Positions 10,031 through 20,049 of a DNA stretch of 64,000 nucleotides are shown here, one piece after another. Position numbers and translations under genes: made by a program. The notes beneath the pieces were generated by a model. The model was not told the DNA's origin, did not search any database, and saw only the letters and a program-made list of their open reading frames with translations. Position 1 is the stretch's first letter. Every line of letters begins with the position of its first letter. Source of the DNA: Flavobacterium sp. W4I14 (lineage in GTDB: Bacteria > Bacteroidota > Bacteroidia > Sphingobacteriales > Sphingobacteriaceae); NCBI GenBank assembly GCA_030817875.1, contig JAUSZU010000001.1:2046001-2110000 (forward strand), in the 5' to 3' direction.

Positions 10031-11452
10031 TTAAGGTTTATCCCACCAAACCCGGGCATTTAAATCATCGCTACCCAGATAAGGAAAGGCTGCAATTGCA
10101 GCTTTGTAATTCTCGGTATTATTAGCCTGTTCTTGCGTAGGATAACCTTCTCTTCTTGGTATCGGTTTGTTGTTGTTGTTTGGTGCTGGAGCCAAAAAGC
10201 TAGGAAAACCAGTTCTACGCCATTCGGCCCAGCCCTCATAACCATGCATAAATAAATGCACCCAACGTTGATTACCAATCTGCTCTAATGCGGTAAGTGG
10301 GTTATATATTACAGAAGTATTTAATTTATACGCAGCTAATCCACTGATATCGTTATTGTTCCATTGACGAATGGATTGTTCAATGGCAAGATCGTAATTC
10401 ATTTTAGCAACCGCATCACCACCAGCAATCCATGGAATTTTAGCAGCTTCAGCTAATGCAAATAACGCTTGCGCATAAGTAACCAAATAAACCGGGGAGT
10501 TTTGTTGGCGTATGGCTGTTCCAAGTAATGAGTAATTGCCTGGCGTAACTGTAGTAGCTAATCCGTAATCCAAGCCAACATAATCACCTGCTGTATTCTT
10601 TGTAGCAAAAACAGGCAGTCGTGGATCGTTTAGTGGCTTCATAAAATCTACTACTGGTTTACTCACTGCAAACCAATTCCTGCTAAGTACGGTAAACGAA
10701 TTGTACCAATAATTTTCCTGGGCAGTAACAGCCAAATGAGGATAAGCTAAGTTATCGGTATTTGCAGTCATAATTCCATTGGCAATAGCTTTATTAAATT
10801 CTGCACTTCCTTTTGTCGGATCAACCTTGCTTAAGCGTAGCGCCATTAATAAATGAATGGTATTGCCTAAACGTTTCCATTTGGCAACATCGCCACCATA
10901 AACAATATCATTTTTTAAGTTACCAGTAACAAAACTCGCGTTTGCATCATCAAGTAATGCAAAAAGGCTATTGTAAATGCTCTGTTGAGAATCGTATTTA
11001 GGCGTAAAATTGTCCTTTCCCTTTAAAGCTTCAGTATACGGCAAAGGTCCCCACCGATCTGTTGCATGCCACATAAAATAGGCTTTCAGTATTTTTGCCA
11101 CTGCAATCTGGTTAGCAATCGGTCCCTCACTTGCATCAAGAGAGGTATTGGTGATTACATTCTCCAGGTTAATCATTGGGCCTTTATATAAGCCATAAAA
11201 ATCGAAATTAGTGGTCACATACCTGGAGTTATCAGGGAATGAAGTATTGGATAAATATTGCGGATAGTGCACACCATATGGAGAAGAGCTAAGCGTAGGT
11301 AAAAACTGCTCTGAATTTGCAATTAATTGTGTACCGCTCGCCTTAGTTGGGTTATTAGGATCGGTATTTATCGAATCCTTAAATTTATTACAGCTGCTTG
11401 ATAAGGCTAAAACCATTAAGCAATAGTATATTGATTGATTTAATTTTTTCAT
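10031..11452 (-). CDS. SusD/RagB family nutrient-binding lipoprotein
   Basis: The outer-membrane surface lipoprotein of a SusC/SusD pair; it caps the barrel and binds substrate before TonB-driven uptake. The 473 residues begin with a lipoprotein signal (YYCLMVLALSSSC, Cys near residue 22). The DSINTDPNNPTKAS stretch after it is typical of the SusD-like_2 branch, and the TPR-like body contains the usual late element (RWVHLFMHGYEGWAEWRRTGFP). It lies 10 bp after the SusC gene in the same operon. No glycosidase, peptidase or anti-sigma gene accompanies the pair, so the substrate is unknown; it need not be a glycan. Confidence 0.93.
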   Translation of the reverse strand: MKKLNQSIYYCLMVLALSSSCNKFKDSINTDPNNPTKASGTQLIANSEQFLPTLSSSPYGVHYPQYLSNTSFPDNSRYVTTNFDFYGLYKGPMINLENVITNTSLDASEGPIANQIAVAKILKAYFMWHATDRWGPLPYTEALKGKDNFTPKYDSQQSIYNSLFALLDDANASFVTGNLKNDIVYGGDVAKWKRLGNTIHLLMALRLSKVDPTKGSAEFNKAIANGIMTANTDNLAYPHLAVTAQENYWYNSFTVLSRNWFAVSKPVVDFMKPLNDPRLPVFATKNTAGDYVGLDYGLATTVTPGNYSLLGTAIRQQNSPVYLVTYAQALFALAEAAKIPWIAGGDAVAKMNYDLAIEQSIRQWNNNDISGLAAYKLNTSVIYNPLTALEQIGNQRWVHLFMHGYEGWAEWRRTGFPSFLAPAPNNNNKPIPRREGYPTQEQANNTENYKAAIAAFPYLGSDDLNARVWWDKP

Positions 11453-11462
11453 GGTCTTAAAT

Positions 11463-14400
11463 TTAAAATTTTACGTTTAAGGTTAAACCAAAAGAACGTA
11501 CCGTTTGCAGTTCTCCTTTTTCGATCCAGCTAATGGCTGAGCTTCCGGAAGAAAGCTCTGAAGGATCGACACCTTTAGGTGCTTTTTGCCAGATCATTAC
11601 TGGATTACGTGCCACCGCCGAAAGTTTAATGGCTTTAAATGGTGTTTTGCTCAAAAGCTTCGCATCAAAGTTATAGCCTAAACTTAATTCACGGATTTTG
11701 ATGTAAGAAGCATCGTAGACCCACTCATCATAAAATTTTGTCCCCAGGTTTGTTCTATAATATGTTCTGGCATCTACATAAGCAGTAACGGGCTGACCTG
11801 TAACTGAAGATATCCCCGAAACTTTCACACCACCACCGTTCGCAATGGGTTCACGAACGTTCACTCCTTTATCGTTAAGAGCAGCTGTAATTTCTGATTG
11901 TCCTGATTTTGCTGCCAACATTTGGCTCCAGCTAAAGAACTTGCCACCACTTTGGAAACTTAATGCAGCACCAAGATCGAATTTCCAGATTTTAAAATTA
12001 TTGGTAATCCCCCCGGTATAGTTAGGCACCACACTTCCAAAATTGACTCCGGTTACCGAAATAGGCATATTATCTGCACCTAGAAGGATTTCTCCCGTTG
12101 CAGGATCACGCTTATATCCTGGTCCAACTAAGTTTCCGAACGATTGATTTAGTGAAGAATTTAGAAAGATCGTTTGACTTGAATATATATTCTGGTCTAG
12201 CTGGTAAACCCCAATTCCCGGATATAATTCTTTAATCGTATTTCTGTTTTTCGCGTAATTCAAGCTAATATCCCATGTAAACAACTTGGATTTAATGGGC
12301 TGACCATATAATGTAAGCTCTAAACCCTTGTTTTCTATCAAGCCTGCATTAACCACATATGTTTCATAACCACTAGCACCAGATACCGATAAATTAATCA
12401 CCTGATTTTTATTTCGCTGTTGATATAAGGTAAAATCCATACCTACCCGGTTATTCAAAAACCTTAAATCTATCCCAGCTTCATAAGAATTGGCAAATGA
12501 CGGTTTAAGGTTAGGATTTTTTAAAATATCAGGCACTGTTAAAGAGCTTATTGTTCCGCTTGTTGCAGGATATGGACTACCAAAAGCATAGGTTATTGCC
12601 GTTTGGAACGGATCAAAATCAGAACCTGCAATGGCGTAACTCGCCCTTAATTTACCATAAGTAAGCACTTTTGATTTGATCAGGTTACTAAATAAAAAAC
12701 TTCCAGAAACAGATGGGTACCAATAAGAGTTATTTGCAGCTGGCAAGGCCGATGATATATCATTACGGACAGATGCATCAAGAAAATAAGTATCCTTGTA
12801 ACCGAACGAACCCATGGCATAAATACTTCTTACCTGTTTCTGACGGAGATACGAACTGCTGTTAGGCCGATCTACTGAGGCAGCAATGGTATAAGTGTTT
12901 GGACTGGATAGGCCTCCGACGGTTGATTGCGATGTTTGGGTAAACTTGGTAGTATAAAGATTGGCACCTGCATTGATGTTGATCGAAAAATCGTTAATAC
13001 TTTTATTGAATTGTGCTAAAAATTCATAATTATTATCTGTTCCATCTGCTTTGGTAATGGCATAGTTATCTAAATTCCGACCACCAAGAGGCTCTTTGTG
13101 CGTAATATTCTGGCTAAACATATCTGAGCGTACAAAACCACTGATTTTTAATTCTGGTAATAGCTGATAACTCAGATTTACATCACCAAATAAACGGTTC
13201 CGGTCATCGTTGTTTAACACTTCATAAGCATCAAAAAATGGATTGTTCCAATCACTAGGTTTATTGGTGGTAATTACACCCGCTGTGTTTGGATTTACAT
13301 TCCAGTTTAAAATTGTACCATCAGCATACCTGTAATTTCTAAGTGTATTAACATCTAAGTTACGCTGAAACCATTGCACAGCGCCTGTAAATGATCCCTG
13401 ATAGCCTTGTGTTGGCCTTTGCCCCGAATTATTGGCGTAGTTTACATTGGCACCTACCGTAAGCTTTTTAGTTAAATCGAAAGTGGTGCTTAAACTTAAA
13501 TTATTTCTTTTTAACCAAGTATTTGGAATAGTCCCTTTTGTGTAAGCATTAGTATAACCGATTTTAAAAGTAGAATTTTCTGAACCACCAGTAAGAAATA
13601 TTCCATTATTTACATTTTGGCCTGTTTCAAAAAAATCTTTAATATTGTTCGGTTGCGGTTCAAACGGACTTAGCTGGCCATACTCCGGATCCTGTGGATA
13701 AAAGCTGTTGATTTTTCTGATCGGTGTACCATCCATTTTTGGCCCCCAGCTTTCATCATTTCCATTTACATAGTTTTGTCCATTGGTTAGTTTAGAAAAA
13801 ACCTGGCTGTTTCCTACTCCATAAATGTTCTGTAATGGCAAAAAATTTCCAATTTTATCGATAGTATAAGCAGAACTGATATCAATCTGCATTTTAGCGC
13901 CCTTACCTCCTTTTTTAGTGGTAATTAATAGTACGCCATATTGTCCTCTGATACCATACAGCGCAGACGCAGCTGGTCCTTTTAAAACATTGATCGACTC
14001 AATATCATCAGGATTAATATCCTGAGAGGTATTTCCGTAATCAACACCATTTTCACCCCCACCAAAATTATTCTGTGTAATAGGTGTACCATCCACCACC
14101 ATTAATGGAGAACCACCACCTGTTACTGAATTTACGCTCCTGATTTTAATTTTTTGTGTTCCACCCAAACTTGCACCCGATGACCCTGTAACCTGAACAC
14201 CCGCTATTTTACCCGCTAATGAGCCTATTACATTCGTTTCCTTAGTCATGGTTAATGCACCACCATCAACCTTTTGAGTGGCATAACCAATCGATTTTTC
14301 AGATCTCTTAATCCCTAAAGCTGTTACAACTACTTCGGAAAGTTCTTTAGAATCGGGTAAGAGTTTCACATCAACCTGCGAACGCCCGCCAACAGCCACT

Positions 14401-14639
14401 TCCCGGGTAACAAAGCCTATTGATTTAAAAACCAGCGTAACATCATTTGAGGTGACAGAAATACTGTAAGTACCATCACCACCTGTAGAGGCGCCCGTTG
14501 TACTGCCTTTAACCAGTACACTTACGCCCGGAATACCAACATTGCTTTCGTCGGTTACTTTGCCTTTTACAGTTGTTTGGGCATAGGAAACCACGTAACA
14601 AGTTAAAATCCCTAATAGCATTAGTAATTTTTTGTTCAT
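11463..14639 (-). CDS. SusC/RagA family TonB-linked outer membrane protein
   Basis: The TonB-dependent barrel of the SusC/SusD pair. The 1058 residues show a signal peptide (MNKKLLMLLGILTCYVVSYAQ), a carboxypeptidase-regulatory-like domain (about 22-105, GKVTDESNVGIPGVSVLVKG), a plug domain (about 110-245) with the family motifs VVTALGIKR, VDGTPI and IESINVLKGPAASALYG, and a long C-terminal barrel ending in TLNVKF with the terminal Phe typical of outer-membrane barrels. The N-terminus lacks the STN/secretin extension seen in sigma-regulated members, so regulation by an anti-sigma factor is unlikely. Substrate unknown. Confidence 0.95.
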   Translation of the reverse strand: MNKKLLMLLGILTCYVVSYAQTTVKGKVTDESNVGIPGVSVLVKGSTTGASTGGDGTYSISVTSNDVTLVFKSIGFVTREVAVGGRSQVDVKLLPDSKELSEVVVTALGIKRSEKSIGYATQKVDGGALTMTKETNVIGSLAGKIAGVQVTGSSGASLGGTQKIKIRSVNSVTGGGSPLMVVDGTPITQNNFGGGENGVDYGNTSQDINPDDIESINVLKGPAASALYGIRGQYGVLLITTKKGGKGAKMQIDISSAYTIDKIGNFLPLQNIYGVGNSQVFSKLTNGQNYVNGNDESWGPKMDGTPIRKINSFYPQDPEYGQLSPFEPQPNNIKDFFETGQNVNNGIFLTGGSENSTFKIGYTNAYTKGTIPNTWLKRNNLSLSTTFDLTKKLTVGANVNYANNSGQRPTQGYQGSFTGAVQWFQRNLDVNTLRNYRYADGTILNWNVNPNTAGVITTNKPSDWNNPFFDAYEVLNNDDRNRLFGDVNLSYQLLPELKISGFVRSDMFSQNITHKEPLGGRNLDNYAITKADGTDNNYEFLAQFNKSINDFSININAGANLYTTKFTQTSQSTVGGLSSPNTYTIAASVDRPNSSSYLRQKQVRSIYAMGSFGYKDTYFLDASVRNDISSALPAANNSYWYPSVSGSFLFSNLIKSKVLTYGKLRASYAIAGSDFDPFQTAITYAFGSPYPATSGTISSLTVPDILKNPNLKPSFANSYEAGIDLRFLNNRVGMDFTLYQQRNKNQVINLSVSGASGYETYVVNAGLIENKGLELTLYGQPIKSKLFTWDISLNYAKNRNTIKELYPGIGVYQLDQNIYSSQTIFLNSSLNQSFGNLVGPGYKRDPATGEILLGADNMPISVTGVNFGSVVPNYTGGITNNFKIWKFDLGAALSFQSGGKFFSWSQMLAAKSGQSEITAALNDKGVNVREPIANGGGVKVSGISSVTGQPVTAYVDARTYYRTNLGTKFYDEWVYDASYIKIRELSLGYNFDAKLLSKTPFKAIKLSAVARNPVMIWQKAPKGVDPSELSSGSSAISWIEKGELQTVRSFGLTLNVKF

Positions 14640-14827
14640 AATGAAAGATTTAGGTTAATTGATTAGTTAAGTTGTTTGTTAAAATACACAATTTAACCCA
14701 TCAAAATCCATTATGAACTTCGTTTTAAAGGGAACCCAACCGAGAAAAAGAGAAAATGCCGCATAAAACAGCAAAATCCTGCAAGTTAGTAACAGAATTT
14801 ATGCTGCAACATTTTTATTACGCAGTA

Positions 14828-15070
14828 TTAGCAAGCTGGCTGGGGGATAGATATCCTGTTAATGATTTCATCTATAGCATCAGGATCAATCGCTACGTTT
14901 TTGGAAGCACACCATGTTTCTGTTTTATTATCTAACCAGATACAGAAAGAATGGTAGCCATCTAAAACAACAGCATAAGTTTCGTGAAAATCATCTTGAA
15001 TACGCATGCAAAATCCCTTAAAAATTTTGCCTCTAACAATGAATTGCAGGGTGGAATAATTTTCTAACAT
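14828..15070 (-). CDS. Small hypothetical protein
   Basis: An 80-residue protein with no motif I recognise. It has no signal peptide or membrane helix, contains four Cys and several Trp/Phe residues, and ends in an acidic helix-like stretch (DPDAIDEIINRI). The composition is protein-like and no better frame overlaps it. It lies on the same strand as the SusCD pair, about 190 bp from the susC start and 100 bp past the thioesterase-side gap, so it may be a single-gene unit. Confidence 0.55.
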   Translation of the reverse strand: MLENYSTLQFIVRGKIFKGFCMRIQDDFHETYAVVLDGYHSFCIWLDNKTETWCASKNVAIDPDAIDEIINRISIPQPAC

Positions 15071-15170
15071 GGCTCATTATATTTTTGGTTAATTTACAAC
15101 AAATTATAAACGAGAATGTTTCGTTAATTTAAAGGAATTAATAAATAATTCTTAAACTACCAGGAAAGGC

Positions 15171-15611
15171 TTAACCTATGTTTAACATGTTCGAGTAACC
15201 TTTAGCTATTAAACGCTTTTTTGAAGGTAAAAATATTTCGCATTGCAGATTTAATATTGTACGTCCCTTTTTTACTATTGATGTTTCAGCAATCACTTCA
15301 TCACCTTCGCTGGCAGGGGCAAAATAATCGATATAGTTATTTACGGTGGTATAACGTTCATTCAATCCCATCGTAAAAACCGTTGCACCAATTAAATCAT
15401 CAATAATGCCTGCTGTTACACCACCATGTAAAATTTGATAAGGATTGGTCATTTCTTTACGGATGGTATACTGGCAAACCAATATCCCATGCTCTGCTTT
15501 AATTAAAACCGGAGCCAGCCAGTTCATAAAATTAGAGGGCGAATTAGTAATCACCTTGCCAATTGATTGCCTTAAAAAATTTAAACGCTGTTCGCTTAAA
15601 GAGGGTTCCAT
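15171..15611 (-). CDS. PaaI family thioesterase (hotdog fold)
   Basis: A 146-residue single hotdog-domain protein predicted to hydrolyse an acyl-CoA or aryl-CoA thioester in the cytosol. The family signature HGGVTAGIIDDLIGATVFTMG (helix after the catalytic loop) is at about residues 81-101, with the expected upstream Asn/Gly-containing loop and the C-terminal strands (VIAETSIVKKGRTILNLQCEIF). Length is normal. Substrate cannot be inferred from neighbours, which are unrelated uptake receptors. Confidence 0.88.
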   Translation of the reverse strand: MEPSLSEQRLNFLRQSIGKVITNSPSNFMNWLAPVLIKAEHGILVCQYTIRKEMTNPYQILHGGVTAGIIDDLIGATVFTMGLNERYTTVNNYIDYFAPASEGDEVIAETSIVKKGRTILNLQCEIFLPSKKRLIAKGYSNMLNIG

Positions 15612-15920
15612 ATACCGTAAAAATAGGTAAAATAGTTTATTAGTCCGTAGCCCGTAAGATGGAACGGTTGAGAGAAAAAAGGTTTAATGGCAAAAAGAAG
15701 ATGGAAGATATAAATACCTCCCATTTCCTAAACGAAACATTTAACCTAAAACATAATTATATAACCTTGCTATGGTTCCACTAGAAGCTTATGGTCAATG
15801 GTTTTTTGGTCAATAGTTTATAGCCATTATCCACGTTTCCATCTGCAGATATTTTATTGATCATAAGCTATTAACTATCAACCATGATCCATCAACCATT
15901 TCATCTTACATTTTCCCTTC
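15612..15920. repeat. Intergenic gap with inverted ATRGnnn heptad arrays
   Basis: No gene. At 15791-15826 ATRG-type 7-bp units occur (ATGGTCA, ATGGTTT, ATAGTTT, ATAGCCA, with a 1-bp slip in the middle). At 15858-15899 six consecutive units end in CAT or CTAT/CCAT, the reverse complement of the same class. The two arrays face each other and could form a long imperfect hairpin just after the TonB receptor stop. Confidence 0.6.
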
Positions 15921-18377
15921 TTAAATCGGAATAATAATTTTAAAACTTAAGTTCCTGCCCATATTGTAAATTCCTGATCGGTCATTGGGCGAAGGGTTAT
16001 AATATTCGAAATATTTTAATCTATTCAAATTGGATTGATAGGCGACATTGAAAATATTATCTGCCTGAAGAAAAATATCACATAAGGTCCTTCCTTTTTT
16101 AGTTTTCAGTGTTGATCCTACTCCTCCGTTAATTAAGGTATAGCCAGGTGTAAAGGTTTCGGTGTTATCTAAAGCATAAAATTTATCCTGATCAGCGAAA
16201 AAAGCAGCATCAATTTTAATATAAGGCTTATCAAAAATGCCTATAGCCTTTTGAGCGGTCGCCTTGATCTCTGTTCTCACCTGCAATGGCGGGATAAAAG
16301 GTAGATATTTCGCTTCCCTTCCATGTTTATTTAATAATTCCTGATTCTGGTTCAAGCCAACCACGTAAGCCAAACTATTGTTAAAACTTAACCATTTTAT
16401 AGCTGAAGGATGTAGATTTACCGAAATTTCTGCACCATATAATCTTGCTTTCGACTGCTGATACTGATAAGTTAGGTTTCCAGGAACGATAACCACTGGA
16501 TTTCCATTGGCATCGGTTAAGCGCGATTGATAAATGTAATTCTGAATATTGTTATTAAACAGTTCCATACTTATTTCAGCATCCTTTAAGTAAGCAATAA
16601 TGCCAATATCTTCCTGTAAGTTAAATTCAGGCTTAAAAGTCCTATTGCCCAAATACACAATGTGCGCACCGGGATCTAGTCCGTTAGAACCGATTTCTGT
16701 AATGTTTGGTGCACGGTATCCCCTGGCAATGTTGGCTTTAATGAGCAGTTTTTCAGAAATGTTATAGGTTAAACCCAAACTTCCTGACAAGCCATAATAG
16801 TTTTTATCAAAAGAAGGGAATTGCAATTTTCCTGTGGCATCAGTAGAGCTCACCTGTTTGCCAAAACCTGTTTGTGCATCTGTACCTACATAAAAATCAC
16901 GCCAGTGTATATTTCTTCTGTCTATCCTGATCCCTCCGGAAACATCGATTTTACCCATCGATTTCTTTGCGAAATAAAAAGCACCGATATCAAAAAGATC
17001 ATAATCCGGAATGGGGAAATCGGTAGCTGTTTTGCTCCTGTTTCCCTGATACATGCCATTTACCCCAATGGTACTTTCGATACCGGTAAAATCGGGCAGG
17101 TTGTATTTAAGATCATAATTAAAAGTGTTTAATACCACATAAAGCCCGGCCTGACTTGGCAATGTAGGATGATTATATTCTCTTCTTACGCTTTGCTGTC
17201 CGCCAATCAATAAATTTAAATCACTCGTTCCAAATTTAAACTGACTGGTGTTATAAAATCGGTAATGTTGAATGTGCTGATGTAAGGGATTAATGGAGTA
17301 GGTATTCAGATCGCTTTCAGGTACAATGGGCCTGTTTTTAATATCATCTCCATCATCCAAAATCTGCCTGGTAAATTGTCGAGATAAAGAATCTCTGCTG
17401 CCATCAGGAATTTCCATCAAATTATCATAATAGGTAATAGCCGTTTTAGAAGAACCCCAGGCTTTATCTACCCTGGCACTGGCGGATAGATTGTATTCTC
17501 TAAAAGCTGTTCCGTAAACCAATCCATCAATTTTGTTTTGATAATTATGTGCTGTTTTCCCAGTCGCCCTAAACGTATATTTCCAATCGTTTTTAATGTA
17601 GGCCAATCCGAGCGACGAACCGATCATTCCATTATTACTTTGATAATTTGCTGTAAAATCACCTTTCAATTTACCATCTTCAAAATTCGGGCTGTAAGGG
17701 ATCATATTAATTACACCTGCTAAGGCATCAGAACCATAGGTTAAACTGGCCGGTCCTTTTACAACTTCGGCCCTTGTAATACCATATTCATCTACCTCAA
17801 TTCCATGCTCATCGCCCCATTGCTGTCCCTCCTGTCGTAAACCATCATATAAAGTTAACACACGGTTATACCCCAAACCTCTAATAAAGGGTTTAGAAAC
17901 ATTTGGCCCTGTGGTAACAGCTGTAATTCCAGGAACGCCTTTAACAATAGCTTCGATCAGGTTAGTATTTACATTTTGATCCATTGATTTTTTAGAGAGG
18001 ACTGCAATAGGTACAGGGCTTTTACGCAGCTGTGTGGCCCGGTTAACCCCGGTAATTACCACATCGCCTAAATCAGATGCTAAGCTTAACAGCTCAGCGT
18101 TAACCAGCGCAGTATCTCCTTTTAGCGTTACTTTAATTCTTTTGGATTGATAACCTATGCCCGAAAAAATGAGGTCATAATTTCCGGATGGAATATCACC
18201 TAATTGATAGGTACCAGAAACATTTGATTTGGTGGATCCCTTAGATCCTAAAATTTTAATGGTGATATTTTCTACAGGTTCATTTTGGGAGGTGACCAAA
18301 CCTTTAACCATAACTTTTTGCGCGATGGCATTTAGCGATATAAAAAAACAGAAGCAGTATAGTAAGAATGGTTTCAT
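15921..18377 (-). CDS. TonB-dependent outer membrane receptor
   Basis: An 818-residue receptor: signal peptide MKPFLLYCFCFFISLNAIAQ, a carboxypeptidase-regulatory-like domain (about 22-105), a plug domain with SLASDLGDVVITGVNRATQLRK as its TonB-box region and VVKGPASLTYGSDALAGVINMI, then a 22-strand-type barrel. It is a classical single-protein receptor rather than a SusC type (no paired SusD, shorter). I start it at the second Met (18377); a Met two codons upstream is possible. The start region carries repeated TTTAGA/TCTAAA half-sites that look like a metal-regulator operator, which suggests an iron or other metal-chelate substrate. That substrate is inference. Confidence 0.93.
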   Translation of the reverse strand: MKPFLLYCFCFFISLNAIAQKVMVKGLVTSQNEPVENITIKILGSKGSTKSNVSGTYQLGDIPSGNYDLIFSGIGYQSKRIKVTLKGDTALVNAELLSLASDLGDVVITGVNRATQLRKSPVPIAVLSKKSMDQNVNTNLIEAIVKGVPGITAVTTGPNVSKPFIRGLGYNRVLTLYDGLRQEGQQWGDEHGIEVDEYGITRAEVVKGPASLTYGSDALAGVINMIPYSPNFEDGKLKGDFTANYQSNNGMIGSSLGLAYIKNDWKYTFRATGKTAHNYQNKIDGLVYGTAFREYNLSASARVDKAWGSSKTAITYYDNLMEIPDGSRDSLSRQFTRQILDDGDDIKNRPIVPESDLNTYSINPLHQHIQHYRFYNTSQFKFGTSDLNLLIGGQQSVRREYNHPTLPSQAGLYVVLNTFNYDLKYNLPDFTGIESTIGVNGMYQGNRSKTATDFPIPDYDLFDIGAFYFAKKSMGKIDVSGGIRIDRRNIHWRDFYVGTDAQTGFGKQVSSTDATGKLQFPSFDKNYYGLSGSLGLTYNISEKLLIKANIARGYRAPNITEIGSNGLDPGAHIVYLGNRTFKPEFNLQEDIGIIAYLKDAEISMELFNNNIQNYIYQSRLTDANGNPVVIVPGNLTYQYQQSKARLYGAEISVNLHPSAIKWLSFNNSLAYVVGLNQNQELLNKHGREAKYLPFIPPLQVRTEIKATAQKAIGIFDKPYIKIDAAFFADQDKFYALDNTETFTPGYTLINGGVGSTLKTKKGRTLCDIFLQADNIFNVAYQSNLNRLKYFEYYNPSPNDRSGIYNMGRNLSFKIIIPI

Positions 18378-18393
18378 GAACAAGAATGGTTTA

Positions 18394-18455
18394 TCTAAAT
18401 ATAATTTTAGACAAATCTAAATTTTAATTTAAATATATCAAATAAAATATTTAGA
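18394..18455. promoter_or_regulatory. Putative operator: TTTAGA/TCTAAA half-site cluster
   Basis: The start of the TonB receptor gene is preceded by TCTAAA (18394-18399), TTTAGA (18406-18411) and TCTAAA (18416-18421); a further TTTAGA is at 18450-18455. The middle pair forms a perfect inverted repeat with a 4-bp spacer. The arrangement resembles operators of DtxR/MntR-type metal regulators, but that assignment is inference. Confidence 0.5.
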
Positions 18456-18564
18456 TAATATTTAACACACTTAAAATCAAAACATTCAAATAAAAAAAAA
18501 TAAAAATACTTTGCGTTGATTGAAAGTTGTTTTTTTTCAGAACTCCAATAATAGTTAGGAAGAC

Positions 18565-18606
18565 ATTCCATCATCCATTTTATATGTCCCATCGTACATT
18601 CTCCAT
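18565..18606. repeat. Heptad array, nnnCCAT class (6 units)
   Basis: ATTCCAT, CATCCAT, TTTATAT, GTCCCAT, CGTACAT and TCTCCAT follow each other at an exact 7-bp period. The array lies in the 560-bp gap between the TonB receptor and the MaoC-like gene; apart from this and the operator the gap shows no gene. Confidence 0.6.
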
Positions 18607-18945
18607 CTTATGCTATATTTCCTCAAGTGCCATTTGTTAGCCCATTGGTCAGATTAGCATCTTTCGGTTCCAGTTACTTCTATTTTTAAAAAATTTAATC
18701 GATTTTGAATAAACAGCGACGATACTTATCTGGCTGATTATAAACAACCTGCATGAGCTGTTCACAATTCAACGCAAAATGGGCAGAAAAATCTTTTGAA
18801 TATTTTCAATCATATCTTGCAAATACACCGTTATTATGATTATCATTGAATACAAAAGCGTAAATAAAACTATAATACCTAAAGGATTGTTGTGCCTAAA
18901 GGAGTTATTAAAGCAAGTACTAATCCTATAAACAGAATAGAATAT

Positions 18946-19404
18946 ATGTTGGTGATCAATAATTTTGAAGAGTATGAATCGCATCTAGGTAAAGAACTAG
19001 GTGTTTCGCAATGGCATACAATAGACCAAGAGCAGATCAATAAATTTGCCGATGCAACCTTAGATCACCAATGGATACACACCGATCCGGAAAAAGCTAA
19101 AAATGAAGGGCCGTTTAAGGCAACAATAGCACATGGATATTTAACCTTATCCTTAATTCCATATTTATGGAAGCAGATTGCGGATGTACGTAATATTAAA
19201 ATGGAAATCAATTATGGTATTGAACGTTTTAAATTTGGTCAGGCAGTTTTAGTGGATAGTGAAGTGCAACTAAAAGCGAAATTAAATTGCATTAGCAATT
19301 TGAGGGGAATAACTAAAGTTACAATTCAGGCTACGCTTGTGATTAAAGACCAACCCAAACCAGCATATGTGGGTGATGTAGTATTCTTGTATCACTTCAT
19401 CTGA
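18946..19404 (+). CDS. MaoC family dehydratase
   Basis: A 152-residue hotdog-fold protein of the MaoC/(R)-enoyl-CoA hydratase type, expected to hydrate trans-2-enoyl-CoA. The catalytic region shows the family pattern: FADATLDHQWIHTDPEKAKNEG then AHGYLTLSLIPYL, carrying the Asp/His pair (D..H...D) seen in hydratase 2 enzymes. An in-frame GTG at 18892 would extend the protein by 18 residues, but the family normally begins with the VINNFEEYESHLGKELG segment, so the ATG at 18946 is chosen. Its stop codon abuts the stop of the convergent lipoprotein gene with no base between them. Confidence 0.88.
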   Translation: MLVINNFEEYESHLGKELGVSQWHTIDQEQINKFADATLDHQWIHTDPEKAKNEGPFKATIAHGYLTLSLIPYLWKQIADVRNIKMEINYGIERFKFGQAVLVDSEVQLKAKLNCISNLRGITKVTIQATLVIKDQPKPAYVGDVVFLYHFI

Positions 19405-20049
19405 TCATTCAATTTTGGCTACATAATTACGTTTAGTTTTTATACCGGGATTCTTGATATCGGGTAACTTGATTTTGGCTAGCGACATTTCTATCGACAT
19501 AGATGCATTTCGTTTCCTGGCTTCGGTTGCTATGCTTGAAGTAATATCTTTTAAGGTATTCAGTGCTGCAAAATACTGACGATCCAGTGTTTTAATGGCA
19601 TTCATATCGCGATTTTTCTGTTGATATTCCAGGTTAGCATTTTCACAACAATATTGCTGAACCTGATCTAAGCTTGTTAACTTTTCGGTTATCATGGATA
19701 ATGCTGATGCGGATAACTTAACCCCTTTAATGTCAACAACTTTATCATCCTTAACTAAATAATTTAACCCATTAAAAGATATGGTTTGGAGTAGAGAATT
19801 GTTAATGATTGCTGTAGGTTTTGGAAGCTGTTTTTTTGAGTTATAACCATCTTTAATCAGTGCTTTATTGTAACTAAACCGATCCGCTAAAAGTAAATCA
19901 ATTAACTGGTTGCCATCTATTCTTTCAGTATCCTTTATTTGCTCAGCAGTTGTACCGATAGCATGAGAAGCCGTCAAGCTCTTGGTTGAGTTACAGCTAA
20001 AACAAATAAATAAAATAAACCCAAAAAAAGCCAGACTTTTATTTTTCAT
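19405..20049 (-). CDS. Hypothetical lipoprotein
   Basis: A 214-residue protein with a lipoprotein signal (MKNKSLAFFGFILFICFSC, then NSTKS). The rest is a soluble, Lys- and Leu-rich domain of no recognised family, with an alternating helical look and a pair of Cys (QYCCENAN). A TTG start three codons upstream is possible, but the ATG fits the signal peptide better. It is convergent with the MaoC-like gene, the two stop codons lying back to back. Function unknown. Confidence 0.75.
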   Translation of the reverse strand: MKNKSLAFFGFILFICFSCNSTKSLTASHAIGTTAEQIKDTERIDGNQLIDLLLADRFSYNKALIKDGYNSKKQLPKPTAIINNSLLQTISFNGLNYLVKDDKVVDIKGVKLSASALSMITEKLTSLDQVQQYCCENANLEYQQKNRDMNAIKTLDRQYFAALNTLKDITSSIATEARKRNASMSIEMSLAKIKLPDIKNPGIKTKRNYVAKIE

